5,845 nt of DNA from REEP01 sp964603915 (GCA_964603915.1 CAZRWU010000191.1:1-5845); one strand, 5' to 3'. Counted from the stretch's first letter, positions 1-5,647 are shown. Translations and numbers: made by a program. Notes: generated from the sequence alone by a model not told the origin.

Positions 1-213
1 GACGTCAGCTTCTACGTGATCGCGGTGCCGACCTATGTTGGCGGCTTCATGGCGCTTGGCTGGGCGACCAACGATGGAACGCTGCGTCAGTTGACGGTTT
101 CCAACCTCATTGAGCGGTATTCGGAGATCGGCCTCGGCACGCGCTACTACGCGCCGGCGGTTCATGTCGCGGCGTTCGCGCTGCCTCCCTATGTGTCGCG
201 TCTGATGACTTGA
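1..213 (+). CDS. speE: Spermidine synthase (polyamine aminopropyltransferase), C-terminal end
   Basis: This is the last 70 codons of a gene that begins before the window and ends at TGA 211-213. The family transfers an aminopropyl group from decarboxylated S-adenosylmethionine to putrescine in the cytoplasm. The visible part starts D-V-S-F-Y and holds the conserved segment PTYVGGFMALGWAT at residues 10-23 of the fragment, followed by RYYAPAVHVAAFALPPYV near the end. Both are typical of the C-terminal part of SpeE-type enzymes (recognised from family knowledge). The methyltransferase-like core with the dcSAM-binding and catalytic Asp residues lies outside the window, so activity cannot be judged. 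The gene converges on the Hsp20 gene with a 41-nt gap. That gap holds only a weak CGATC/GATCG inverted repeat and no convincing terminator. Confidence 0.88.
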   Translation, partial: DVSFYVIAVPTYVGGFMALGWATNDGTLRQLTVSNLIERYSEIGLGTRYYAPAVHVAAFALPPYVSRLMT

Positions 214-254
214 CCGATCGAGGTCTTTCGGATCGCGGCCGCATCTGAAGCGGG

Positions 255-812
255 TCAGCTGCGCACGATCTGGACCCGTTTTGCCGGTTCCCGTGGCTCC
301 TGGCGCTTCGGCAACGTCAGAATCAACACGCCCTTCTCGAAGGCGGCGGTGATGGCGTCCTGGTCGACCGTTTCCGGGATGCGGAAGCTCCGCCGGATGG
401 CGCCGTAGCGACGCTCGCAGAGATGAACCTGCGCCTCGGGAAGATCGACCGTACGGGGTTTCACGCCATCCACGTTGAGCATGCCGTCGGCAAGGGAAAC
501 ATCGATATGGTCGGGGCCAACGCCGGGAAGTTCGACGGTGATGACGAGTTCGGACTCGGTCTCGACGCAATCGGCGCGCGGAAGCACCTCGTCCGGCGCC
601 CGGAACTCGGTCTCGACCTGGCCGAACGGACCGAAACCGAAGCCGCGCCAGCGAAACGGCGGCGCGATGTCCCGCATGAAGTTCTCGAAAAGCCGGTCGA
701 TTTCCTGACGCAACTCAAGGATCGGATTTTCGTCGGCAGGCGGCTCCACTTCGACGCCTGCCGAGGCCTGTTTATCGGGCCCGATTCGGCTCACTTCGAT
801 GCGAGATTTCAT
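255..812 (-). CDS. Hsp20/alpha-crystallin family small heat-shock protein
   Basis: This is a 185-residue ATP-independent holdase chaperone that should bind unfolding proteins in the cytoplasm as an oligomer. The alpha-crystallin domain spans about residues 78-170. It contains ELPGV (94-98), the ERRYGAIRRSFRIPE strand region (133-147) and the signature AAFEKGVLILTLPK (156-169). A C-terminal V-x-I tail motif (V180-Q-I182) fits the I/V-x-I oligomerisation motif. The N-terminal arm (1-77) has an aromatic- and glycine-rich run, FRWRGFGFGPFG (53-64), of the kind that often contacts clients. The frame is also open to an ATG at 842, but I chose ATG 812 because GAGGAG lies 6 nt upstream of it and the 842 ATG has no ribosome binding site. 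The gene follows fliP on the same strand after 84 nt and probably has its own promoter. Its stop is TGA 257-255. Confidence 0.9.
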   Translation of the reverse strand: MKSRIEVSRIGPDKQASAGVEVEPPADENPILELRQEIDRLFENFMRDIAPPFRWRGFGFGPFGQVETEFRAPDEVLPRADCVETESELVITVELPGVGPDHIDVSLADGMLNVDGVKPRTVDLPEAQVHLCERRYGAIRRSFRIPETVDQDAITAAFEKGVLILTLPKRQEPREPAKRVQIVRS

Positions 813-818
813 GACGCT

Positions 819-824
819 CTCCTC
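819..824 (-). promoter_or_regulatory. Ribosome binding site that sets the hsp20 start
   Basis: GAGGAG on the minus strand lies 6 nt before ATG 812. The alternative in-frame ATG at 842 is preceded only by a TTATATTCTCTC-type AT-rich stretch with no Shine-Dalgarno match. This favours the 185-residue product over the 195-residue one. Confidence 0.65.
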
Positions 825-856
825 GTTGTTGCTCCGCTCCATGGCGGCTTTGAGAG

Positions 857-884
857 AATATAACGCGCCGACGGCGGTTGTCGC
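857..884 (-). promoter_or_regulatory. Candidate promoter for hsp20
   Basis: On the minus strand there is GCGACA at 884-879 (4 of 6 matches to the housekeeping -35) and TATATT at 862-857 (5 of 6 matches to -10), separated by 16 nt. It sits in the 84-nt gap between the fliP stop and hsp20. Initiation would fall near 850, giving a leader of about 38 nt to ATG 812, which agrees with that start choice. I see no good CTTGAA-type heat-shock sigma -35, so heat induction through RpoH is not supported by this sequence. The call rests on short matches only. Confidence 0.3.
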
Positions 885-896
885 GTCCGGAGCCCG

Positions 897-1727
897 TCAT
901 CCTCCGAAACTGCGCACGAGGCTGCCGACGACGAGGTGCCAGCCGTCGACCAGCACGAAAAAAATGATCTTGAAGGGAAGCGCGATGATGACCGGCGGTA
1001 GCATCATCATGCCCATCGACATCAACACCGACGCGACAACCATGTCGATGATCAGGAACGGCACGAAAATCAGAAAGCCGATCTCGAACGCCCTGCGCAG
1101 TTCGCTGACCATGAAGGCGGGGATGAGGACGCGGAGCGGCACCTCGGCTGCCGGCTCGTCCGCGGTCGCGGGCGCAGAACCTGACGAGAGGCCCGGACTG
1201 GGCGGGGAGGATGCCGGCGCCAATTCGGTCGGCTCGTCGGCTCGGTTCGCCATGTCGAGAAACAGCGCCAGATCCTGGTTGCGAACATGACTCATCATAA
1301 ATTTGTGGAGAGGTTGAACCGTTTGGGCGAAGGCTTCCACCTCGTCGATATCGCCTTCGATCAAGGGCTGAATCCCGTTGTCGTAGGCTTCCTCGAGCGT
1401 CGGCATCATCACGAACAGCGTCAGGAACAGGGCGAGACTGACGAGAACCTGATTGGGCGGCGTCTGTTGCGCGCCGAGCGCCGTGCGGACGAAGGAGAGG
1501 ACGATCACGATCCGGGTGAACGAGGTCACCATGATCAGGATCGAAGGCGCGAGGCTGAGAACCGTGATCAGCGCGACGATCTGGACGATCCGGCTGGTGG
1601 CGACGCCGCTCTCGGCGCCAAGATCGAGAGCGATCGTTTGGGCGGCGGCTCCGCCGCAGGCAAGGAGCAGGACCGCCGCCGCGAGCGTCGCACCCCTCAG
1701 CACGGCCGGCGCGAAGCGGCGAGTCAT
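897..1727 (-). CDS. fliP: Flagellar type III export gate protein FliP
   Basis: This is a 276-residue inner-membrane protein. FliP assembles with FliQ and FliR into the export gate of the flagellar type III secretion system at the base of the basal body. An N-terminal signal sequence ends near A27-A28-A29-Q30, as in FliP proteins that lose a signal peptide. Family segments are clear: PSILIMVTSFTRIVIVLSF (61-79), GAQQTPPNQVLVSLALFLT (85-103), and VPFLIID-MVVASVLMSMGMMMLPP leading to ALPFKIIFFVLVDGW near the C-terminus. Four hydrophobic segments follow the signal peptide. Unusual is an Ala/Pro/Ser/Glu-rich stretch at about 167-194 in the loop before VPLRVLIPAF, which makes the protein longer than the roughly 245-residue E. 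coli FliP. A GTG three bases upstream (1730) is possible, but ATG 1727 has GGAGAG at 6-nt spacing. The ATG overlaps the fliO stop as TGATG, implying translational coupling. The stop is TGA 899-897. Confidence 0.96.
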   Translation of the reverse strand: MTRRFAPAVLRGATLAAAVLLLACGGAAAQTIALDLGAESGVATSRIVQIVALITVLSLAPSILIMVTSFTRIVIVLSFVRTALGAQQTPPNQVLVSLALFLTLFVMMPTLEEAYDNGIQPLIEGDIDEVEAFAQTVQPLHKFMMSHVRNQDLALFLDMANRADEPTELAPASSPPSPGLSSGSAPATADEPAAEVPLRVLIPAFMVSELRRAFEIGFLIFVPFLIIDMVVASVLMSMGMMMLPPVIIALPFKIIFFVLVDGWHLVVGSLVRSFGG

Positions 1728-2062
1728 CACTTGCTCTCCGCGGCGAACGCCGAGCCGGGGACGGAGTCGCGAAGAGCGCCGGCGAAGGTTCGATCCGGCG
1801 CGGCGATGCCGCTTTCGATGACCGTTTCGCTGGTCGGACCCACGATGACGAGGTGTTCCACCTGATCGCGCCGAAGCAGAACCAGCTTGTGCTTGGCGTC
1901 CAACGGGCGAACCTCGATCACATGAACTCGTCTGCTTTGAGCGCCGCCGACCGGGGAAACGCCGCCGAAACCAAGGCGCCGGCCGATGACGCTGAGAACC
2001 CCGATCAGGGCGAGGACAAAAACGAGGGCGAGAACGAACTGAGAATAAGCCGCGTAGTCCAT
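1727..2062 (-). CDS. fliO: Flagellar biosynthesis protein FliO
   Basis: This is a 111-residue small membrane protein. FliO helps assemble or stabilise the FliP ring during construction of the flagellar export gate. A short N-terminal tail is followed by one transmembrane segment, about residues 9-27 (FVLALVFVLALIGVLSVIG), then basic residues RR (28-29). The soluble FliO domain follows, with RVHVIEVRPLDAKHKLVLLRRD (45-66, basic and beta-rich) and VEHLVIVGPTSETVIESGI (68-86). Sequence conservation in this family is low, so the fliP partner immediately downstream is an important part of the call. ATG 2062 is the first available start after an in-frame stop at about 2158. Its Shine-Dalgarno match is poor, with GGTTAACC directly before the ATG. 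The gene is first in the fliO-fliP unit, and its upstream region carries a CtrA-like motif. Confidence 0.9.
   Translation of the reverse strand: MDYAAYSQFVLALVFVLALIGVLSVIGRRLGFGGVSPVGGAQSRRVHVIEVRPLDAKHKLVLLRRDQVEHLVIVGPTSETVIESGIAAPDRTFAGALRDSVPGSAFAAESK
1734..1739 (-). promoter_or_regulatory. Ribosome binding site that sets the fliP start
   Basis: GGAGAG on the minus strand, inside the end of fliO, lies 6 nt before ATG 1727 and only 3 nt before the alternative GTG 1730. The spacing favours the ATG, whose A is also the last base of the fliO TGA stop. Confidence 0.6.
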
Positions 2063-2174
2063 GGTTAACCGGCAGGGCTCGGCGCCCGCTCCGTCAGTGG
2101 CTGGTCGAAAGGCCCGCTGTGGCTCGCTTGCGTCAAGAAGGCGTTGCGCTGCGCATCAGTGTGGTCCGGTCCTC

Positions 2175-2190
2175 CTAACAAAGCGTTACC
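2175..2190. promoter_or_regulatory. CtrA-like binding motif upstream of fliO
   Basis: The plus strand reads CTAA-N7-TTAC followed by C, against the established alphaproteobacterial CtrA consensus TTAA-N7-TTAA. Six of eight defined positions match with the exact 7-nt spacer. CtrA controls early flagellar genes in Caulobacter and several other alphaproteobacteria, so a site about 113 bp before the fliO start is sensible. It lies in a locally AT-rich patch of an otherwise GC-rich sequence. The motif is short and degenerate, so chance occurrence is a real alternative. Confidence 0.3.
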
Positions 2191-2247
2191 ATCGGGAAAA
2201 CTTTACACCCATTCGGGTTATTCTGCGAACGCCTGCCGGAGGTGCGC

Positions 2248-2455
2248 GTGATCGCCGAGAAGACCGGCTGCGGCCGGCCCTTCACCAGAGACAGCCTCCA
2301 TGCCATGGGCAGCGAGCCCACGTTCGCCGACGGTCTCGGTTTCCGGCGCCGGCATCGGCGAGGTTTCATCGCCTTACGATGTTTCGGATGTCACCTCTCT
2401 CGCCGCCACCATGGCCCTTGAGTACCTGTGCATCCTCGCCTACCAACAGGGCTGA
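2248..2455 (+). pseudogene. Possible small coding region broken by a frameshift
   Basis: I do not recognise this product. GTG 2248 is preceded by GGAGG at 2238-2242 with 5-nt spacing. The frame reads VIAEKTGCGRPFTRDSLHAM and onward with strongly GC-rich third positions until about 2345. After that it becomes Arg/His-rich and stops at 2421. From about 2344 the next frame takes over with a more protein-like text (VSGAGIGEVSSPYDVSDV, then MALEYLCILAYQQG) and stops at TGA 2453-2455, just before a hairpin. An independent ATG at 2300 in that second frame would give 51 residues. The pattern suits a small gene with a single-base frameshift, either natural decay or a sequencing error. Neither part matches a family I know, and it may be non-coding leader sequence. 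Confidence 0.2.
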
Positions 2456-2466
2456 TCGTCGTCGAC

Positions 2467-2483
2467 GGCCGGCATCGCCGGCC
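2467..2483. terminator. Perfect 7-bp hairpin (GGCCGGC-ATC-GCCGGCC)
   Basis: A perfect GC-only inverted repeat with a 3-nt loop is followed by CTCTCTC rather than a T run. It stands 12 nt after the TGA at 2453-2455 and 26 nt before the Dabb start codon. It could terminate a transcript from the small upstream reading frame, or form a structure in the Dabb leader. The lack of a poly-T tract argues against a classical intrinsic terminator. Confidence 0.35.
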
Positions 2484-2509
2484 CTCTCTCAACCTGGGGG
2501 AATCGCCAA

Positions 2510-2821
2510 ATGATCAGGCACATCGTTCTTTTCCGCGCGAGAAATCCCCGGGATATCGACGCCATTCATGAAGCGTTGTCGCGATTGAAGGAGATTCCGC
2601 ACGCGCGGCATCTCGAGGTTTCCCGCAACGCCAAGAAGGACGAGTTGTCGACGGAAATCGATCTTGTCGTTTATGCCGAATTCGACGATTTCGGCCAGCT
2701 CGCCCAATACAAGGCGCATCCGCTCTATCGCGAGTCGATCGCCATCGTCCGGCCATTGCGTGACATGCGGATCGCGGTGGACTACGAAGCAGACGGTCGA
2801 TCGGCGCGCGCGAAGCTGTGA
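2510..2821 (+). CDS. Dabb (stress-responsive A/B barrel) domain protein
   Basis: This 103-residue protein is almost entirely one Dabb domain, a dimeric ferredoxin-like alpha/beta barrel. Recognisable segments are the opening MIRHIVLFRAR (1-11), the central strand EIDLVVYAEFDDF (49-61), AQYKAHPLYRE (65-75) with the usual HPLY, and the closing VRPLRDMRIAVDY (80-92). Small single-domain members occur in many bacteria and in stress-induced plant proteins. A few act as enzymes such as polyketide cyclases, but most have no assigned reaction, and nothing here points to a substrate. ATG 2510 is preceded by GGGGGA at 2496-2501 with 8-nt spacing. The gene is monocistronic as far as can be seen. It ends at TGA 2819-2821, only 6 nt from the stop of the opposing lipoprotein gene. 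Confidence 0.88.
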   Translation: MIRHIVLFRARNPRDIDAIHEALSRLKEIPHARHLEVSRNAKKDELSTEIDLVVYAEFDDFGQLAQYKAHPLYRESIAIVRPLRDMRIAVDYEADGRSARAKL

Positions 2822-2827
2822 AGCGGG

Positions 2828-3370
2828 CTACGGGCTTGGTTGCTGCGGGCTGAGCATGTCCAAAGTCATTTGGCGGACGAGCGCGGCGAATCGCGGATCG
2901 TCGAGATCGTCGGGATAGCGCACGTTCCCGGTCACCGTCACCAGGATGGTCGCGGCATCGCAGAATGTTCCGATGATCCTGAGAGGTCCTTCGCTCGCGG
3001 GACCGCCGCCTCGCGATTGCCCCGTGCACTGCTCATGAGCATTCGTCCCCTGGAGCGGATTGAAGGTGATCACGATGCGCAGGGTTTGGCTGAGCGCCTG
3101 GGCGCGGTCGGTGGTCAAGCGGGGCGTTTGGGTCCAGGTGACGGCATCCGTCATGATCTCCATCACGCGCGTTTCGAGTTGGGCCGCCGACGCCTCGAAG
3201 GGCTGGCCTTGCACGATGACCAGCAGCGGCGCGTCCTTCATCACGCCTTGCGCCAGACTCCATGCTCCATCGACTTGACGCCGCGCGACCGTTTGCGGCG
3301 CGTCGTCACAGGCGCCGAGCGCAATGCACAGCGCGATCAGCAAAGGCGCGAGGGTGCGACTGTTGACCAT
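2828..3370 (-). CDS. Uncharacterised lipoprotein
   Basis: I do not recognise a family for this 180-residue protein. Its N-terminus is a lipoprotein signal: MVNSR, the hydrophobic stretch LAPLLIALCIALGA and a lipobox L18-G19-A20-C21. The mature form would start at Cys21. Residue +2 is Asp (C-D-D), which in E. coli causes retention in the inner membrane. The mature part has an Ala/Gln/Thr-rich first half and a second half with two cysteines, C115 (HEQCTGQ) and C137 (GTFCDAA), which could form a disulfide in the periplasm. It ends MLSPQQPSP. The frame is open from an upstream ATG at 3451, but that would bury the signal sequence behind 27 polar residues and it lacks a ribosome binding site. ATG 3370 has GAGG 8 nt upstream and puts the signal at the terminus. 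It diverges from the SDR gene and converges on the Dabb gene. The stop is TAG 2830-2828. Confidence 0.8.
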   Translation of the reverse strand: MVNSRTLAPLLIALCIALGACDDAPQTVARRQVDGAWSLAQGVMKDAPLLVIVQGQPFEASAAQLETRVMEIMTDAVTWTQTPRLTTDRAQALSQTLRIVITFNPLQGTNAHEQCTGQSRGGGPASEGPLRIIGTFCDAATILVTVTGNVRYPDDLDDPRFAALVRQMTLDMLSPQQPSP

Positions 3371-3492
3371 GGCGACTGCCTCGTTCGGTTCTCGGATGTC
3401 GGGATCGCCAGCAATACGGCATGACGCTTTGCCATGGATAGCCCTTCCCATATTCTGAGACGGATCGATCTCGACAAAAGGCGGAGCGTGCG

Positions 3493-4386
3493 ATGAACCA
3501 GCAACAGCCGGACGCGCCGGGAGACCCGGACGCGATGCGGGGGAAACTCTGCGTCGTGACGGGGGGAACGGGCGGCATCGGCCGCGTTACGGCGCGCGAA
3601 CTGGCGCGGCGCGGCGCCGACGTGATCATCGTCGGGCGCAACCGCGAGCGCGGCGCGGCGGCGGTGGCTGAGGCGAAGGCGGTGGGCGGTGACGCGAGCG
3701 CGTTTCTGGCCGCCGATCTCGCCAGCCAAAGCGAGATCCGCCGGCTCGCCGACGCAATCCTTGATCGCCATGAACGAATCGACGTGCTCATCAACAATGC
3801 CGGAGGGATGTTCCGTCGGCGCCGGCTCAGCCCCGACGGCGTGGAGATGACCTTCGCCCTCAACCACCTCAGTTATTTCTTGCTGACCCATCTTCTGCTG
3901 CCCGCGCTCGGCCGCGCGCCGGCGGCGCGGATCGTCAACGTCGCCTCCAATGCCCACCATGGGGTCGTTCTCGATTTCGCCGATCTCGGGGGCGAGCGCG
4001 GGTACCGAGGCTTGAGAGCGTACAAGCGCTCCAAGCTGGCCAACATCAGCTTCACGTACGCATTGGCGCGGCGCCTGGAGGGCGGCACGGTAACAGCGAA
4101 CGCCTTGCATCCGGGATTTGTCGCAACCGACATCGGCGCGCGCGACGACTGGATGGCGGCGATGGCGTGGCGTCTCGTCAGCCTCTTCGCCATCGATGTC
4201 GAAAAAGGGGCGAAGACCTCGATCTATCTTGCGAGCGCGCCGGACGTCGCCGGCGTCAACGGCCAATACTTCTCAGAGTGTCGTCCAGTCGAGCCGTCCG
4301 CCGCGGCGCGCGACCACGAGGCGCAGGAAAAGCTGTGGGAGATCAGCGCGGCGATGACCGGCGTCGCCGCGTCGTGGCCGCAATAA
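3493..4386 (+). CDS. Short-chain dehydrogenase/reductase, retinol-dehydrogenase-like
   Basis: This 297-residue protein should be an NAD(P)-dependent oxidoreductase with a single Rossmann-fold domain. Seen in sequence: cofactor motif TGGTGGIG (23-30); VIIVGRN with Arg49 after the second strand, which suggests NADP(H); NNAGG (101-105); and the catalytic set N124 (FALNHLSY), S152 (NVASNAHH), Y177 and K181 (Y-K-R-S-K). HPGF lies beyond these. The text around N124 (SPDGVEMTFALNHLSYFLLT) and the Ser-Tyr gap of 25 residues match the retinol dehydrogenase/WW-domain oxidoreductase-like subgroup rather than the shorter FabG type. The substrate cannot be read from sequence; bacterial members are usually just called oxidoreductases. 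The start ATG 3493 has GGAG with 6-nt spacing. A CATATT at 3449-3454 could be a -10 element but lacks a good -35. The gene ends at TAA 4384-4386, 24 nt from the opposing rnd stop. Confidence 0.93.
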   Translation: MNQQQPDAPGDPDAMRGKLCVVTGGTGGIGRVTARELARRGADVIIVGRNRERGAAAVAEAKAVGGDASAFLAADLASQSEIRRLADAILDRHERIDVLINNAGGMFRRRRLSPDGVEMTFALNHLSYFLLTHLLLPALGRAPAARIVNVASNAHHGVVLDFADLGGERGYRGLRAYKRSKLANISFTYALARRLEGGTVTANALHPGFVATDIGARDDWMAAMAWRLVSLFAIDVEKGAKTSIYLASAPDVAGVNGQYFSECRPVEPSAAARDHEAQEKLWEISAAMTGVAASWPQ

Positions 4387-4410
4387 CCGCCTTCCCTGGG
4401 TCCATCGCGC

Positions 4411-5568
4411 CTAGGAAGCGGCGTCGATCACCGTAAGGCGGCCGCGGCGGACGGCAAGGGCGAGTCGGCCGTCGCGAATTTTCAAGGCGTCCTCGCCGAA
4501 AACCTGACGCCGCCAGCCTTTGAGGGCATGAACGTCGGCTTGTTCGCCGTAGGCGGCGATCGCTTCGACGTCGGCGGAGGATGCGACCAGCCGCTGCGCA
4601 ACGTCGTGATCGTCGCATTTCATCTTGAGCAGGACCTTGAGCAGCTCGGCGATCGGCGCGACGCGGCGCGGCAGTTCGCGCTTGATGTCGGGCTCCGGCC
4701 ATTCCTCCGGCGCCGCCGCGCAGCCTCGCGCCACGGCGGCGAGAACCTCGGCGCCGGCGGGGCTGTCCGCGAACGAGCGCCCCAGGCCTCGCGTGCGATC
4801 GAGATCGGCGATGGCGGTCGGCAGATGATGGGCGATCTCCAGCATGGCCTCGTCGCGCAAGACGCGGTTGCGGGGGATGTCCCGGCTTTGCGCCTGTCGT
4901 TCCCGCCACGCGGCGAGTTCGCGCAACACCGCAAGAAAGCGGCCGTTGCCGCCGCGCACCTTGATGCGGCGGTAGGCGTTCATCGGCTCCATGTCGTATG
5001 TCGCGGGATCCGTGAGGATCGCCATTTCCTCATCCAACCACGCCGCCCGGCCGCTTGCTTCGAGACGCTGACGCAGGCGTTCGTAGACGGGGCGCAGGTG
5101 AATAACGTCGCTCAACGCGTAGTCGATCTGACGCGGACTTAAGGGGCGGATGGACCAGTCGGTGAAGCGCGACGCCTTATCCAGCCGTACCTTCGCCAGC
5201 TTCGTGACAAGAGTTTCGTAACCCACCTGATCGCCGAAACCGCACACCATTCCGGCGACCTGGGTGTCGAACACCGGCGCGGGCAGGCGGCCCATGAGGT
5301 GAAAGAATATTTCCAGATCCTGCCTGGCCGCGTGAAAAACCTTCAAGATGCGCGGGTCGGCGAGAATGTCGAAGAGGGGAGCGAGGTCGAGCCCCGCGAG
5401 CGGATCGATCGCCGCCGCCAGTTCGTCCGAGGCCGCAACCTGCACGAGGCAAAGCCGCGGCCAGTAGGTGCGCTCGCGCATGAACTCCGTATCGACCGTG
5501 ATGTAGGCGCATCCGGCGATCCGGCGACAGAAATCGTTAAGCGCGATCATGTCGGTAATCAGGCTCAT
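4411..5568 (-). CDS. rnd: Ribonuclease D
   Basis: This is a 385-residue 3'-5' exoribonuclease of the DEDDy class that trims the 3' ends of tRNA precursors and other small stable RNAs in the cytoplasm. All catalytic motifs are present: Exo I D26-T-E28 in VDTEFMRERTYWP, Exo II D84 in FHAARQDLEIF, and Exo III Y150...D154 in YALSDVIHLRPVY. These are nearly the same positions as in the E. coli enzyme. An HRDC domain begins at about residue 210 (RFLAVLRELAAWRERQAQSRDIPRNRVLRDE), followed by the usual C-terminal helical region. The length is typical. The frame extends to a TTG at 5643, but that adds 25 unconserved residues. ATG 5568 fits the family start, although its Shine-Dalgarno match (AAAGG at about 9-nt spacing) is modest. 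A HAD hydrolase gene lies upstream on the same strand with a 79-nt gap. The stop is TAG 4413-4411. Confidence 0.96.
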   Translation of the reverse strand: MSLITDMIALNDFCRRIAGCAYITVDTEFMRERTYWPRLCLVQVAASDELAAAIDPLAGLDLAPLFDILADPRILKVFHAARQDLEIFFHLMGRLPAPVFDTQVAGMVCGFGDQVGYETLVTKLAKVRLDKASRFTDWSIRPLSPRQIDYALSDVIHLRPVYERLRQRLEASGRAAWLDEEMAILTDPATYDMEPMNAYRRIKVRGGNGRFLAVLRELAAWRERQAQSRDIPRNRVLRDEAMLEIAHHLPTAIADLDRTRGLGRSFADSPAGAEVLAAVARGCAAAPEEWPEPDIKRELPRRVAPIAELLKVLLKMKCDDHDVAQRLVASSADVEAIAAYGEQADVHALKGWRRQVFGEDALKIRDGRLALAVRRGRLTVIDAAS

Positions 5569-5647
5569 GCTGTCAGCCTTTACAGGCAAATCCGCGTTCC
5601 GCAAAGAGGCGTAACCAACGGCCGCGGCGAAGGGTGGACGCAACCGT

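Larger units (their letters stand above)
2063..2509. other. 447-bp region without a confident gene, between fliO and the Dabb gene
   Basis: This is the only long non-coding stretch in the window. It separates two divergently transcribed genes and so must hold their promoters, although I find no convincing -35/-10 pair or sigma-54 site. It contains, from the fliO side: a GGTTAACC palindrome at 2063-2070, an AGGAGG on the minus strand at 2171-2176, a CtrA-like motif at 2175-2190, a locally AT-rich block at about 2176-2224, an open but apparently broken plus-strand reading frame at about 2248-2455, and a hairpin at 2467-2483. A flgB-flgC-fliE operon, often found divergent from fliOP in related bacteria (family knowledge), is not here. 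Confidence 0.6.

Noticed and set aside
214..254. An inverted repeat CGATC/GATCG between speE and hsp20 as a terminator
   Set aside because: It has only five base pairs with an 11-nt loop and no T run, too weak to annotate.
423..863. A 146-codon plus-strand frame opposite hsp20, with smaller nested frames
   Set aside because: It is antisense to a gene with clear Hsp20 motifs. Its translation is Arg/Gly/His-rich with no recognisable domain, as expected from a shadow frame in GC-rich DNA.
1653..1670. A lipobox-like LLLAC in the FliP signal region
   Set aside because: FliP proteins are processed by signal peptidase I. The AAA-Q site shortly after fits that, and the cysteine match is most likely coincidental.
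1287..1865. A 192-codon plus-strand frame opposite fliP and fliO
   Set aside because: The product is dominated by Arg, Glu, Asp and His (RREAENRDQRDD-type text). This is the mirror of the hydrophobic codons of FliP, with no independent evidence.
2231..2246. A sigma-54-like element (CGGCAG...TTCGC) on the minus strand upstream of fliO
   Set aside because: The spacing between the GG and GC doublets is one base short of the required 10 bp, so it should not work as a -24/-12 promoter.
3411..3436. A sigma-54-like element (GGCAT...TTTGC) upstream of the SDR gene
   Set aside because: The GG to GC spacing is one base too long, and there is no functional reason to expect sigma-54 control of this gene.
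3371..3451. An upstream ATG start for the lipoprotein gene
   Set aside because: It would place 27 polar residues ahead of a clean lipoprotein signal peptide, and no ribosome binding site precedes it.
3337..4266. A 309-codon minus-strand frame opposite the SDR gene
   Set aside because: The plus strand carries a complete SDR with all catalytic residues. The antisense product is an Arg-rich shadow, and it would also overlap the lipoprotein upstream region.
5569..5643. A TTG-initiated 25-residue extension of RNase D
   Set aside because: The extension is unlike the family N-terminus. Starting at ATG 5568 places the catalytic residues at nearly the E. coli positions.
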